From assembly GCF_042675705.1 (NCBI RefSeq), contig NZ_JBHTJJ010000001.1: DNA of 64,000 nucleotides. One strand, written 5' to 3'. Source of the stretch: Ruegeria arenilitoris. Its GTDB lineage: Bacteria > Pseudomonadota > Alphaproteobacteria > Rhodobacterales > Rhodobacteraceae. The translations under genes were made by a program, and so were the position numbers. Each line of letters begins with the position of its first letter. The first letter of the stretch is position 1. The notes beneath the pieces were generated by a model. The model was not told where the DNA came from and made no database searches. It was given only the letters and a program-made list of their open reading frames with translations. Shown here piece after piece: positions 7,383 through 18,441 of this stretch.

Positions 7383-8687
7383 ATGATTCCCCGCTATTCC
7401 CGCCCCGAAATGGTTGCCGTCTGGTCGCCCGAGACCAAGTTCCGCATCTGGTACGAGATCGAGGCCCATGCCTGCGACGCGATGGCCGATCTGGGCGTCA
7501 TCCCGCGCGAAAACGCCGAGGCCGTCTGGAAGGCCAAGGACGTGGAATTCGACGTGGCCCGCATCGACGAGATCGAGGCCGTCACCAAGCATGACGTCAT
7601 CGCTTTTCTGACCCATTTGGCCGAGCATGTCGGCAGCGATGAGGCCCGCTTTGTCCACCAAGGCATGACCAGCTCGGACGTCCTGGACACCTGCTTCAAC
7701 GTGCAGCTGACCCGCGCCGCCGACATCCTGATCTCCGATCTCGAAGGCCTGCTGGCCGCACTCAAGCGCCGCGCCTACGAGCACAAGGACACTGTCCGCA
7801 TCGGCCGCAGCCACGGCATTCATGCCGAGCCCACCACCATGGGCCTGACCTTCGCGCGCTTCTATGCCGAGATGGACCGCAACCTGTCACGGATGCGCGA
7901 CGCGCGCGCCGAGATCGCCACCGGCGCCATCAGCGGTGCGGTCGGCACCTTCGCCAATATCGATCCGCGCGTCGAAGAGCATGTCTGCGAAAAGCTGGGC
8001 CTGGTGCCCGAGCCGATCAGCACGCAGGTCATCCCGCGCGACCGCCATGCGGCCTTCTTTGCCACGCTGGGCGTGATCGCCAGCAGCATCGAGAACATCG
8101 CCATCGAAATCCGCCACATGCAGCGCACCGAGGTTCTGGAGGCCGAGGAGTTTTTCTCCAAAGGCCAAAAGGGCTCGTCGGCGATGCCGCACAAACGTAA
8201 CCCGGTGCTGACCGAAAACCTGACCGGCCTGGCCCGGCTGGTGCGCATGACCGTGATCCCGGCGATGGAGAACGTGGCCCTTTGGCACGAGCGCGACATC
8301 AGCCACAGCTCGGTCGAGCGCAATATCGGCCCCGACGCCACCGTGACCCTGGATTTCGCCCTGTCGCGCCTGACCGGGGTGATCGACAAGCTGGTGGTGT
8401 ATCCGGACAACATGCTGGCCAACATGAACAAGTTTCGCGGTCTGGTCATGAGCCAACGCGTGCTGTTGGCCCTGACTCAGGCCGGCGTCAGCCGCGAAAA
8501 CGCCTATCGCCTGGTGCAGCGCAACGCGATGAAGGTCTGGGAAGAAGGCAAGGACTTCAAGACCGAACTGCTGGCAGACTCGGACGTAACCGCAGCGCTG
8601 AGCAAGGAAGAGATCGAAGAAAAATTCGACCTCGGCTATCACACCAAGCATGTCGACACGATCTTCGAGCGGGTGTTCGGCGAGTAA
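7383..8687 (+). CDS. purB: Adenylosuccinate lyase
   Basis: PurB carries out two fumarate-releasing steps of purine synthesis: SAICAR to AICAR, and adenylosuccinate to AMP. The 434-residue product contains the fumarase/aspartase superfamily signature GSSAMPHKRNP, the HQGMTSSDVLDT region and the GRSHGIHAEP segment with a catalytic histidine. The start at MIPRYSRPEM matches the usual N-terminus and follows an AAGGTG. The frame remains open 24 codons further upstream, but that part is unlike the family. A strong terminator follows, so it appears to be monocistronic. Confidence 0.97.
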   Translation: MIPRYSRPEMVAVWSPETKFRIWYEIEAHACDAMADLGVIPRENAEAVWKAKDVEFDVARIDEIEAVTKHDVIAFLTHLAEHVGSDEARFVHQGMTSSDVLDTCFNVQLTRAADILISDLEGLLAALKRRAYEHKDTVRIGRSHGIHAEPTTMGLTFARFYAEMDRNLSRMRDARAEIATGAISGAVGTFANIDPRVEEHVCEKLGLVPEPISTQVIPRDRHAAFFATLGVIASSIENIAIEIRHMQRTEVLEAEEFFSKGQKGSSAMPHKRNPVLTENLTGLARLVRMTVIPAMENVALWHERDISHSSVERNIGPDATVTLDFALSRLTGVIDKLVVYPDNMLANMNKFRGLVMSQRVLLALTQAGVSRENAYRLVQRNAMKVWEEGKDFKTELLADSDVTAALSKEEIEEKFDLGYHTKHVDTIFERVFGE

Positions 8688-8713
8688 CCCTCGACGCAGG
8701 AACGGCTTTTGTT

Positions 8714-8755
8714 GGGGCCCGGGTCGCACAGCACGATCCGGGCCCCTGTCTTTTG
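8714..8755 (+). terminator. Rho-independent terminator after purB
   Basis: GGGGCCCGG (8714-8722) pairs with CCGGGCCCC (8738-8746), and inner GTCG/CGAT extends the stem. TGTCTTTTG follows. Confidence 0.8.
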
Positions 8756-8814
8756 CGGAAACGTCCGAAATCGGCTATGCTGGGTGGGCAATTTCCGTTC
8801 AAGGAGAGCCCACC

Positions 8815-8967
8815 ATGATCCGCACGACCCTCTGCGCACTGGCCCTTGCCCTGTCTGCGTCGTCCGCATTCGCCTGCCAGGGCCACAGCAAGCAATCGCA
8901 ATCCTGTGCGCCCGGCACGACTTGGGATTCGGCGTCGGAAAGCTGCGTGAAAAACGCCAGCAGCTGA
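8815..8967 (+). CDS. Small secreted cysteine-loop protein (50 aa)
   Basis: A strong AAGGAG lies 7-8 bases before ATG 8815. The 50-residue product has a clear signal peptide (residues 1-20, ending SSAFA), so the mature protein would be about 30 residues with Cys21, Cys31 and Cys44. The segment CAPGTTWDSASESCVK has a 12-residue cysteine loop also found in the next gene. It is soluble, periplasmic and of unknown role. Very short ORFs are risky, but the ribosome binding site, signal peptide and shared motif support it. Confidence 0.7.
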   Translation: MIRTTLCALALALSASSAFACQGHSKQSQSCAPGTTWDSASESCVKNASS

Positions 8968-9068
8968 ATTCTTGTCCTACTTGTGAATAAAAGCGAGCCA
9001 TTGGTTGTTAGCTTTTTTGAAGAACGCACTATGCTTCTTGCGAGCAGCCCTTGGAACGGAGTAGGACA

Positions 9069-9608
9069 ATGCGCCTTTTGATGGCCACGGCACTAGCCCT
9101 TCAGACCTTTGCCTTTGCCCCTGCGGTCAGCGCCGCCGGCGGTGACAGCAGCCCCCCAAAACCAACAAACACCACCAAGAAATGCCTGTTCGGCCGCGTC
9201 TATGACGAAGCAGCCGGCCGTTGCGTCAAGCCGAACAAGACCAATTTCAGCGAAGAGCAATTGTATCAGGCCGTGCGCGAGCTTGCCTATGACGGCCAGT
9301 TCGAAAATGCGCAGAACGTGTTGCGGGTCATGGATCAAGACGATGATCGCGTTTTGACGTATTGGGGTTTCACCTACCGCAAAATGGGCGAAGCCGAGCT
9401 GGCCAACACCTATTACCAACGCGCAATCGAAACCAATCCTGACAACATTCTGGCCCGCAGCTACATGGGTCAGGGATATGTCACCGAAGGGAAAACCGAA
9501 CTGGCCATCGCGCAATGGCGCGAGATCAAGGCACGCGGAGGAGAAGGGACCTGGGCCGAAGCGTCTCTGCGCGAGGCGATCCGCACGGGGCTGACTTACA
9601 GCTACTAG
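9069..9608 (+). CDS. Periplasmic TPR protein with N-terminal cysteine loop
   Basis: The 179-residue product begins with a signal peptide (cleavage near SAAGG, residues 21-25). A cysteine loop CLFGRVYDEAAGRCVK (Cys39-Cys52) follows, then about three tetratricopeptide-like helix pairs (residues 60-165, including YWGFTYRKMGEAELANTYY and ARSYMGQGYVTEGKTELA). TPR domains hold protein partners, so a periplasmic scaffold or assembly role is likely; the partner is unknown. The start was chosen at the ATG after GGAGTAGGACA. The gene lies 66 bases before fliG, but nothing links it to motility. Confidence 0.8.
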   Translation: MRLLMATALALQTFAFAPAVSAAGGDSSPPKPTNTTKKCLFGRVYDEAAGRCVKPNKTNFSEEQLYQAVRELAYDGQFENAQNVLRVMDQDDDRVLTYWGFTYRKMGEAELANTYYQRAIETNPDNILARSYMGQGYVTEGKTELAIAQWREIKARGGEGTWAEASLREAIRTGLTYSY

Positions 9609-9674
9609 GTTCAGTCTTTCTTTACTCGACTCTCGCTAATCTGCCTGCGGAACAAAAATTAACACTGCAGGCAG

Positions 9675-10775
9675 ATGCAAGATTCACATGCTTTGGTACA
9701 GACCGCGCCGGGCAATTCTGCTCCGGCCGCGAAACAGACGGATGACGCCCCTCGCGTCGTTCCTCGTCAACTCACGCCCGGCCAGAAGGCCGCCATCATC
9801 GTACGCCTGCTGTTGAACGAAGGGGCCGATCTCCCGTTGGAGGAGTTGCCCGACGAACTGCAGGAACGGCTGACCCTCCAATTGGGCCGGATGGGGCTGG
9901 TTGACCGCGTGACCCTCGCTGCTGTCGCGCAAGAATTCGCGGATGCGCTGGACAGCGTCGGACTTGCCTTTCCGCACGGCTTGGCCGGGGCGCTGGACGC
10001 GGTAAATGGCAAGATTGCCCCGGCGACCGCTGCCCGGCTTCGCAAGGTCGCGGGTGTGCGCCAGGTGGGTGACCCATGGCTGCGCCTGCGTGACACCCCT
10101 GCAGAAGACCTCGCGCGTATGGCTCAGGCGGAAAGCACCGAAGTTGCAGCCGTTATGCTATCCAAGCTCGATACGGCAAAGGCAGCACAGTTGTTGGCGC
10201 AATTGCCCGGGCCGGTGGCCAGACGGATTACCTATGCCGTGTCAAAAACCGCCAACGTGACGCCCGAGGCAGTGGAGCGGATCGGCTGGTCGCTGGCCGC
10301 GCAACTCGATCAACGCCCGGTTCCGGCCTTCACCGATTCACCCGACACGCGCGTCGGGGCGATCTTGAACCAATCCCCCCCATCCACGCGTGACGGGCTG
10401 CTGGACGCGCTTGACGAGGAGGATTCTGAGTTCGCCAGCGCTGTCCGCAAGTCCATTTTCACCTTTGCGCACATCGCCATGCGTATCGCTGCACGGGATG
10501 TGCCTGCCATCCTGCGCGAAGTCGATCAGTCACTTCTGATAACCGCTCTGGCTGGCGCAAGAGCCGAGGATGACAAAGCCTCGGTCGACTATCTGTTGTC
10601 CAACATATCCGCACGGATGGCCGACAGCCTGCGCGAAGAAATTGCTGAACGCGGCAAGGTCAAGCAGGCCGAAGCAGAGGAGGCCATGACCCAGATCGTC
10701 GGAGCGATCCGCACGCTTGTGGACGCCGGCACAATCACCTTGGTCGAAGCGGATGCCGACGGCAATGACGACTAA
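9675..10775 (+). CDS. fliG: Flagellar motor switch protein FliG
   Basis: FliG sits in the C-ring under the flagellar MS-ring and transmits torque from the MotA/B stator. The 366-residue product has an N-terminal extension of about 30 polar residues, then LTPGQKAAIIVRLLL as in FliG-N. The middle domain holds LDTAKAAQLLAQLPGPV, and the C-terminal domain runs from RVGAILNQSPP through FTFAHIAMRIAARDVPAILREVD to EEAMTQIVGAIRTLVDAG. The charged torque-helix region is partly conserved. No other flagellar gene is in the window, so this is an orphan fliG, which may be the only copy or a paralogue. The ribosome binding site is weak. Confidence 0.85.
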   Translation: MQDSHALVQTAPGNSAPAAKQTDDAPRVVPRQLTPGQKAAIIVRLLLNEGADLPLEELPDELQERLTLQLGRMGLVDRVTLAAVAQEFADALDSVGLAFPHGLAGALDAVNGKIAPATAARLRKVAGVRQVGDPWLRLRDTPAEDLARMAQAESTEVAAVMLSKLDTAKAAQLLAQLPGPVARRITYAVSKTANVTPEAVERIGWSLAAQLDQRPVPAFTDSPDTRVGAILNQSPPSTRDGLLDALDEEDSEFASAVRKSIFTFAHIAMRIAARDVPAILREVDQSLLITALAGARAEDDKASVDYLLSNISARMADSLREEIAERGKVKQAEAEEAMTQIVGAIRTLVDAGTITLVEADADGNDD

Positions 10776-10893
10776 GGGCTGGTCGTCGTCGGCTCGGATG
10801 CCGCGGAACCCGGGCTCGGGACAATACTTGTGGTTGTTGCGCGTCGGCTGTATGTCTGAATCCGCAATTCACAACACCCGGTGAGATCCCCCG

Positions 10894-11817
10894 ATGCCCG
10901 TCGAAAAGTCGGAACTGAGCCGTTTTGAGCTTGGTCAATACTATGTCGCCAACCTGTTCCTGAAAGGCATGATCGGCGCAATGCGTCTTTTGCCCTATGA
11001 GCGGCGCATTGCGACGATGGGGGCGTTCGTGCGCGGGTTGGCTCCGGCAGTTGGGTTCACCAAACGTGTGCGAAGCAACCTGAAACTGACCTGCCCTGAC
11101 CTGCCTGAAACCGAAGTGAAACGCATTTGCCGTGCGGTGCCAGACAACGCGGGCCGTGCGATCATGGAACACTTCTCGCCCGAGGATTTCACTGAACGGC
11201 AGAAGAACGCAAAAGTATCAGGTTCAGGAATCGCCGCCTTTGAACAAGCGGTGGCCGAAGGTCGGCCGGTGATGATGATCACCGCACATTTCGGCCACTA
11301 CCTTGCTGCGCGGATCGCATTGCAGGCGCGCAGCGGCAAGCCGATTGGCTGCCTGTACCGCCGCATGGCCAATCCGTATTTCAACGAGATGTATGTCGAC
11401 GCCTTCCACAAAACCGGCGAGCCGATGTTCGAACAAGGCCGGCGCGGCATGGTGGAAATGGTTCGGTCCCTCAAGAAGGGCGGCATCATCGCCATCGTAT
11501 CGGACCTGCACGCCCATGGCGGTGAAGAGCTGACGTTTTTTGGCAAACCCGCAGTCACGTCGGTTTTGAACGCGGAATTGGCAATGAAATACGATGCCGT
11601 TCTCATTCCTTGTTATGCGGTGCGCCAAGCCAACGGTATCGATTTCGAGATCGTTTTGCATGATCCGGTGCCGCATACGGACCCCAAGACCATGACCCAG
11701 TTCATCAACGATGACCTGGAAGGCATGGTGCGGGAACACATGGGCCAATGGTTCTGGATTCACCGACGGTGGAAAGCCTGGAATGGGCTGGGTGTGCAGC
11801 CTCAGGACATGCCCTGA
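10894..11817 (+). CDS. LpxL/HtrB-type lipid A acyltransferase family protein, acidic catalytic residue replaced
   Basis: The 307-residue product resembles lysophospholipid/lipid A acyltransferases, which add secondary acyl chains to Kdo2-lipid A at the inner membrane. Residues 20-60 include the membrane-proximal hydrophobic helix, and VRSNLKLTCPDLP matches the family's N-terminal block. The catalytic block usually reads HxGN(W/F)E. Here residues 132-137 are HFGHYL, so the histidine is present but the acid is leucine. Other parts are conserved, including GKPIGCLYRRMANP and WIHRRWK near the C-terminus. It may be an inactive or changed paralogue. It stands alone between fliG and a DUF1223 gene. 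Confidence 0.8.
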   Translation: MPVEKSELSRFELGQYYVANLFLKGMIGAMRLLPYERRIATMGAFVRGLAPAVGFTKRVRSNLKLTCPDLPETEVKRICRAVPDNAGRAIMEHFSPEDFTERQKNAKVSGSGIAAFEQAVAEGRPVMMITAHFGHYLAARIALQARSGKPIGCLYRRMANPYFNEMYVDAFHKTGEPMFEQGRRGMVEMVRSLKKGGIIAIVSDLHAHGGEELTFFGKPAVTSVLNAELAMKYDAVLIPCYAVRQANGIDFEIVLHDPVPHTDPKTMTQFINDDLEGMVREHMGQWFWIHRRWKAWNGLGVQPQDMP

Positions 11818-11825
11818 GCCGCAAT

Positions 11826-12527
11826 CTATTTCACCCTTGTTGAAGCGATGATCGGGCCGTTGCCAGTGCCCTGAATCAGAACCACGGCAGGCAGGTCCGA
11901 AGACAGTTCGATCTGAAAATCCTGTTCAGCCGACCCGTTCCATCGGCCCGCTTCGTGCCATTCCTCAACGACATTCGCGTAGTCCAGATCGTGTCCGGCC
12001 AATTCACCCCGTCGAATCGATGCGTGGCGCAACGGCGTGTATTGTACGACCACCACGTCATAGTTTTCCGCGGCGGCGAGATCGACCGGAGCAACGCGGA
12101 CCGTTACCATGTTCCCGGACCTCTGCGCCGAAACCGACGCGGTGGGCGCGGCGGTCAAATGCGCGTCGATCAATCGGTTCAAATCGCGGGTTTTGGCACC
12201 GACGACATCCTGCTGTCCATTGATCACCATCTGAGGGGTATAGATCATCGAACGGCCGCCGCGCCGCGCATACGCTCGTTGACGGTCCGTATGCGCCGGA
12301 TCGGCATACTCGTCCTTCCAACCGATGTAGTCCCAATAGTCCACGTGCAGCGCCAAGCCGATCACGTCGTCGCGCTTGGCGAGATCGTGCATGATCGCAT
12401 CTGCCGGCGGGCAGGACGAACACCCCTGCGAGGTAAACAATTCGACCACCACTGGGCTGTCCGCCCAGGCCGAAGACGCCGACAGGAATACGGACGCAAG
12501 AACTGTGGTCAGGGCTGATCTTTTCAT
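11826..12527 (-). CDS. DUF1223 secreted thioredoxin-like protein
   Basis: This 233-residue product starts with a signal peptide (residues 1-22, ending SSAWA). VVELFTSQGCSSCPPADAIM follows, the DUF1223 N-terminal block with a CxxC that resembles a thioredoxin active site. The WDYIGWKDEYADP and QRAYARRGGRSMIYTPQMVI motifs are family hallmarks. Members are widespread in alphaproteobacteria and probably periplasmic, but I know of no assigned function. It is divergent from acnA with 226 bases between. The start was chosen at MKRSALTT because the signal peptide begins there. Confidence 0.88.
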   Translation of the reverse strand: MKRSALTTVLASVFLSASSAWADSPVVVELFTSQGCSSCPPADAIMHDLAKRDDVIGLALHVDYWDYIGWKDEYADPAHTDRQRAYARRGGRSMIYTPQMVINGQQDVVGAKTRDLNRLIDAHLTAAPTASVSAQRSGNMVTVRVAPVDLAAAENYDVVVVQYTPLRHASIRRGELAGHDLDYANVVEEWHEAGRWNGSAEQDFQIELSSDLPAVVLIQGTGNGPIIASTRVK

Positions 12528-12636
12528 TTCACTCTCGGTTTGAGGGGCCTGCAAGCACCGGTGTACTCCGCCACCGCATCAAGCGCCAATCAAGGTTTCT
12601 TGAGACAGGTTTCGGCGGCAATCCGCAAAAATGTGT

Positions 12637-12657
12637 GCAATGGTATACAAAAATTGC
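12637..12657. promoter_or_regulatory. Inverted repeat upstream of acnA, possible operator
   Basis: GCAAT (12637-12641) and ATTGC (12653-12657) flank an 11-base spacer that contains GTATAC. It lies about 100 bases before acnA and is also upstream of the divergent DUF1223 gene. TGGTATACAA resembles GntR-family half-sites, but the arms are short. Confidence 0.25.
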
Positions 12658-12753
12658 CGCACCCGCCCTGTTGGACCTTGAACCGCAGGCCATGGTGATG
12701 CAGATACCGCTCAGCGAATCCCAATTCCACGTCATTTGAGAGGGAGGCCACAG

Positions 12754-15444
<2,691 letters not shown>

Positions 15445-15466
15445 ACCGGCACAAAGCCAAGAACGC

Positions 15467-15494
15467 AAGGGCGCCCCGAACGGGCGCCCTTTTT
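15467..15494 (+). terminator. Rho-independent terminator after acnA
   Basis: GGGCGCCC (15469-15476) and GGGCGCCC (15482-15489) form an 8-bp stem with a 5-base loop, followed by TTTTT. Confidence 0.93.
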
Positions 15495-15554
15495 CGTTTC
15501 AGGTCTGGCCACTATCGCGTTGTTTTCCGTGCAGATAAGCGGTCTGCAGGGGGC

Positions 15555-16256
15555 ATGGAAAAAGTTGCCTTGATAACGGGTGGTGTTCGCGGAATTGGCC
15601 GGGCCATCGCGGTTGATCTGGCCCTGGATCATCGCGTCGCCCTGACGTGGCACAAGACCGAACCGCAGCCCTTGCCCGATGACCGACCGGCCCTGACCCT
15701 GCACAGCGATCTCACGCAAGAAGGTCAGCCAGAAGACGTGGTGCGCAACGTCATCGACAGGTTCGGCCGGTTGGATGTCATCATCAACAATGCCGGGCTG
15801 GTTCAGACCACGCCGAAGGAACGGTTCAGTCAAAAGGACCACAGGGCCATTCTTGATCTCAACCTGTTGGTACCGGCCGCCCTGCTGGCTGCCGCGTTGC
15901 CTCACCTGCAGCGGGGAGCGTCGATCGTCAGTATCTCGTCAGTCAATGCCCAGCTTCCCCCGCGCGACGCCGCGACCTATGGGGCCAGCAAGGCTGCGCT
16001 GAACCTTTGGACCCGCGCCATGGCGAAAGAACTGGGGCCGGACGGCATTCGCGTCAACGCGGTGGCACCCGGAGCGATCAACATCCCCGAAGCCCCCAGG
16101 CCCGACGATCTGACCGACTTGTTCGTTCAGAACACCGCGCTGGGGCGTGTTGGCACCCCCGAAGACATCGCGCGCGCAGTTCGCTTCCTCGCATCCGAAG
16201 ACGCGTCCTTCATCACCGGAGAGGTGCTGACCGTCTCTGGCGGGTATCGCCTATAG
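15555..16256 (+). CDS. SDR-family NAD(P)-dependent oxidoreductase
   Basis: The 233-residue product is a classical short-chain dehydrogenase. It has the cofactor motif TGGVRGIG near residue 10, NNAG in the Rossmann fold (about residue 77), the catalytic Ser in SISSVNAQL and YGASKAA with the Tyr-x3-Lys pair. FITGEVLTVSGGY is the usual C-terminal block. It resembles FabG-like 3-oxoacyl reductases, but substrates of such single SDRs cannot be read from sequence. The frame extends upstream into acnA. The start chosen is the ATG after CAGGGGG, just before the cofactor motif. Confidence 0.9.
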   Translation: MEKVALITGGVRGIGRAIAVDLALDHRVALTWHKTEPQPLPDDRPALTLHSDLTQEGQPEDVVRNVIDRFGRLDVIINNAGLVQTTPKERFSQKDHRAILDLNLLVPAALLAAALPHLQRGASIVSISSVNAQLPPRDAATYGASKAALNLWTRAMAKELGPDGIRVNAVAPGAINIPEAPRPDDLTDLFVQNTALGRVGTPEDIARAVRFLASEDASFITGEVLTVSGGYRL

Positions 16257-16264
16257 CCCCGGCG

Positions 16265-16804
16265 CTACTGCGCGGCGGCTTTTTCCAATGCGGGTCGGAT
16301 AGTACTCTCGATCACGCGCTGGGTGATCGGGCCGGCAAACCGCAAGATGATCGTGCCGTCACCATCGATCACGTAGGTCTCGGGCACGCCGTAGACGCCC
16401 CAGTCCAACCCCATGCGGCCATTTTCATCGCGCCCGATGGCGGCGTAGGGATCGCCCAGCTCAGCCAGGAACGCATCGGCATTCGCTAGTTTGTCCTTGT
16501 AGTTGATGCCGTAGACCGGAATACCTTCCTGCGCCAGTTGCTCAAGGTTCGGATGCTCGGCCCGGCAGGGAGCACACCAGCTGGCCCAATAATTCACTAG
16601 CTTGACCTGGCCGTCGCGCAGGGTTGCATCGTCGAACCCCTGCTTGCCTGGAAACTCGGTCAGGACAACGGGCGGCGCGGGCTGGCCTTCGCGGGCCGAC
16701 GGCAGCGCGTTTGGGTCTTCGCGGAACATGCCGATGGCCGCAAGCACGGCGAAGGCGCCGAAAATCAGCGGCGGAGCAATCATCAACGGCGAGATCTTAG
16801 CCAT
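16265..16804 (-). CDS. ccmG: Cytochrome c biogenesis thiol:disulfide oxidoreductase CcmG/DsbE
   Basis: CcmG reduces the haem-binding CxxCH cysteines of apocytochrome c in the periplasm. The 179-residue product has one N-terminal membrane anchor (residues 7-26) and a thioredoxin fold with active site WCAPC (Cys77, Cys80). The GVYGVPETYVIDGDG segment contains the cis-proline typical of DsbE. Its start overlaps the end of ccmD by 8 bases, so it is translationally coupled and last in the ccmABCDG group. Confidence 0.95.
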   Translation of the reverse strand: MAKISPLMIAPPLIFGAFAVLAAIGMFREDPNALPSAREGQPAPPVVLTEFPGKQGFDDATLRDGQVKLVNYWASWCAPCRAEHPNLEQLAQEGIPVYGINYKDKLANADAFLAELGDPYAAIGRDENGRMGLDWGVYGVPETYVIDGDGTIILRFAGPITQRVIESTIRPALEKAAAQ

Positions 16805-16955
16805 TGCGCGACATCCTCTGTTCGATCTTTTCCATCTCGGCCCGGACCTTGCGCCCACGCAGGATGCTGAAAACCACCAGCGCCACCAGCAAAACGATCG
16901 AGGCCGCGTAGGACGACAGAACCGTTTCGGCGTATTTGCCCAGATCAGGCATCAT
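16797..16955 (-). CDS. ccmD: Haem exporter protein CcmD
   Basis: CcmD is a small membrane protein that helps release holo-CcmE from the CcmABC haem-handling complex. The 52-residue product has one hydrophobic helix (about residues 15-33) followed by a basic segment, RGRKVRAEMEKIEQR, which is the standard CcmD layout. It starts at an ATGATG that overlaps the ccmC stop codon, and ends overlapping the ccmG start. Confidence 0.9.
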   Translation of the reverse strand: MMPDLGKYAETVLSSYAASIVLLVALVVFSILRGRKVRAEMEKIEQRMSRNG

Positions 16956-17725
16956 CCGTTTACCCTTTCCCGTGCCAGCAGCGCCTTGATGCGCCGCGCG
17001 CGGATTTCGGTGCCGGTCCGGTACAGGACCAGCGCGATGAACAGCAGCACGAAGCCGATGATGCAGGTCAGCAGCGGGTAGAAGAATACGTTGCTGACCT
17101 TCTCGGTGGTGTCCGTGCCGGTGATCGCACCTGCGCGCATCACCGATGCGCCCTGATGCAGGCCCTGGTTCCAGAAATTCACCGCATAGCGGCTGAGGAT
17201 GGCAAAGACCGAGCCCACGATGCACAGGACCGACGTCAGGTCCGCCGCCGTGTCGGGGTCTTCGATCGCCTCCCACAGGGCGATGTAGCCCAGATAGAAC
17301 AGGAACAGGATCAGGAACGAGGTCAGGCGCGGATCCCAGGCCCACCAGGTGCCCCACATGGGCTGCCCCCAGATGGCGCCGGTGGCCAGCGCGATCAGGG
17401 TCATCACGATGCCGATCGGCGCTGCGGCGCGTGCGGCAAGGGCGCTGACATGGTGGCGACGCACCAGCCAGACCAGCGAGGTGACCAGCATCATCAGCCA
17501 GCAATTGATGGCCATCAGCGCCGATGGCACATGCAGGTATATTATCTTGACGGTCGACCCTTGCTTGTAGTCATCTGGCGTGAAGAAGAACCCCCACACC
17601 AGCCCGACGGCCAGAAACAGGGCCGAGCTGATCCAGAAGAACGGCAGGACCCGCTCGCTGGTGGCGAGGAACTTGCGCGGGTTGGCATATTCCCACAGGG
17701 CGTTGGCTTTGGCTGCTATCGACAT
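16952..17725 (-). CDS. ccmC: Haem exporter permease CcmC
   Basis: CcmC binds haem in the inner membrane and helps attach it to CcmE. The 257-residue protein has six predicted membrane helices and the haem-handling WWAWDPRLTS tryptophan motif in the periplasmic loop (about residue 130). Conserved histidines appear in KIIYLHVPSA. It lies in the ccmABCDG operon, 59 bases after ccmB and overlapping ccmD by four bases. An alternative initiation further upstream is not supported. Confidence 0.96.
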   Translation of the reverse strand: MSIAAKANALWEYANPRKFLATSERVLPFFWISSALFLAVGLVWGFFFTPDDYKQGSTVKIIYLHVPSALMAINCWLMMLVTSLVWLVRRHHVSALAARAAAPIGIVMTLIALATGAIWGQPMWGTWWAWDPRLTSFLILFLFYLGYIALWEAIEDPDTAADLTSVLCIVGSVFAILSRYAVNFWNQGLHQGASVMRAGAITGTDTTEKVSNVFFYPLLTCIIGFVLLFIALVLYRTGTEIRARRIKALLARERVNG

Positions 17726-17784
17726 GGGTCTTATCTAGTCCGAGTCGGGGGCGTTCTCAATTGACATCGGTCAACGTGCCCCAC

Positions 17785-18441
17785 TCATCTGAGGTTGATG
17801 CGCAGAACCGCCGCGCTGGCAAAAGGCAGAAGGGCGACCGTGGCGGCGGTAATCCCGGCCAGCATCAGCAGCGGGGTCTGAACCTCCATCCCGGTGGCAC
17901 CGCGGCGCGCGACCTCGGCCCCGAAGATCAGCGTGGGCACGTAAAGCGGCAGCACCAGCAGCGACAGCAGCAGGCCCCCGCGCTTGAGCCCCACAGTCAG
18001 GGCTGCGCCGAAAGTGCCGATCACGCTGAGCGCGGGTGTGCCGATCAGCAGAGAGACGACTAGCCAGCCGAAGCCGGGGCCGGGCAGATTCAGCAGCACC
18101 CCAAGCACCGGCGCGGCCAGCACCAGCGGCAGGCCGGTGGTGATCCAATGCGCCAGCGCCTTGATCGTGACCACCGATTCCAACGGCAGCGGCGCGGTGG
18201 CCAGCAGATCGAGCGACCCGTCCTCCCAATCCAGTGCCAGCAGGCGATCCAGCGACAGCAGACAGGCCAGCAATGCGCCCAGCCACAGCACCCCCGGCGC
18301 GATGGTCGCCAACAGCGAGGATTGCGGACCCACCGAAAACGGCACCAGAACGGTGACGATCAGGAAGAAGGCCAACCCGAGGCCGAACCCTCCCCCCGCG
18401 CGGAAGGACAGTTTCAGGTCACGCAACAGCAGGGCGATCAC
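17785..18441 (-). CDS. ccmB: Haem exporter permease CcmB
   Basis: CcmB is the membrane partner of the CcmA ATPase in the haem-chaperone release complex. The 218-residue product has six hydrophobic helices and family motifs near the N-terminus (LLRDLKLSFRAGGG) and FDWEDGS-like LDWEDGSLDLL around residue 70. Its ATG overlaps the stop codon of ccmA by four bases, so the two are translationally coupled. Confidence 0.95.
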   Translation of the reverse strand: MIALLLRDLKLSFRAGGGFGLGLAFFLIVTVLVPFSVGPQSSLLATIAPGVLWLGALLACLLSLDRLLALDWEDGSLDLLATAPLPLESVVTIKALAHWITTGLPLVLAAPVLGVLLNLPGPGFGWLVVSLLIGTPALSVIGTFGAALTVGLKRGGLLLSLLVLPLYVPTLIFGAEVARRGATGMEVQTPLLMLAGITAATVALLPFASAAVLRINLR

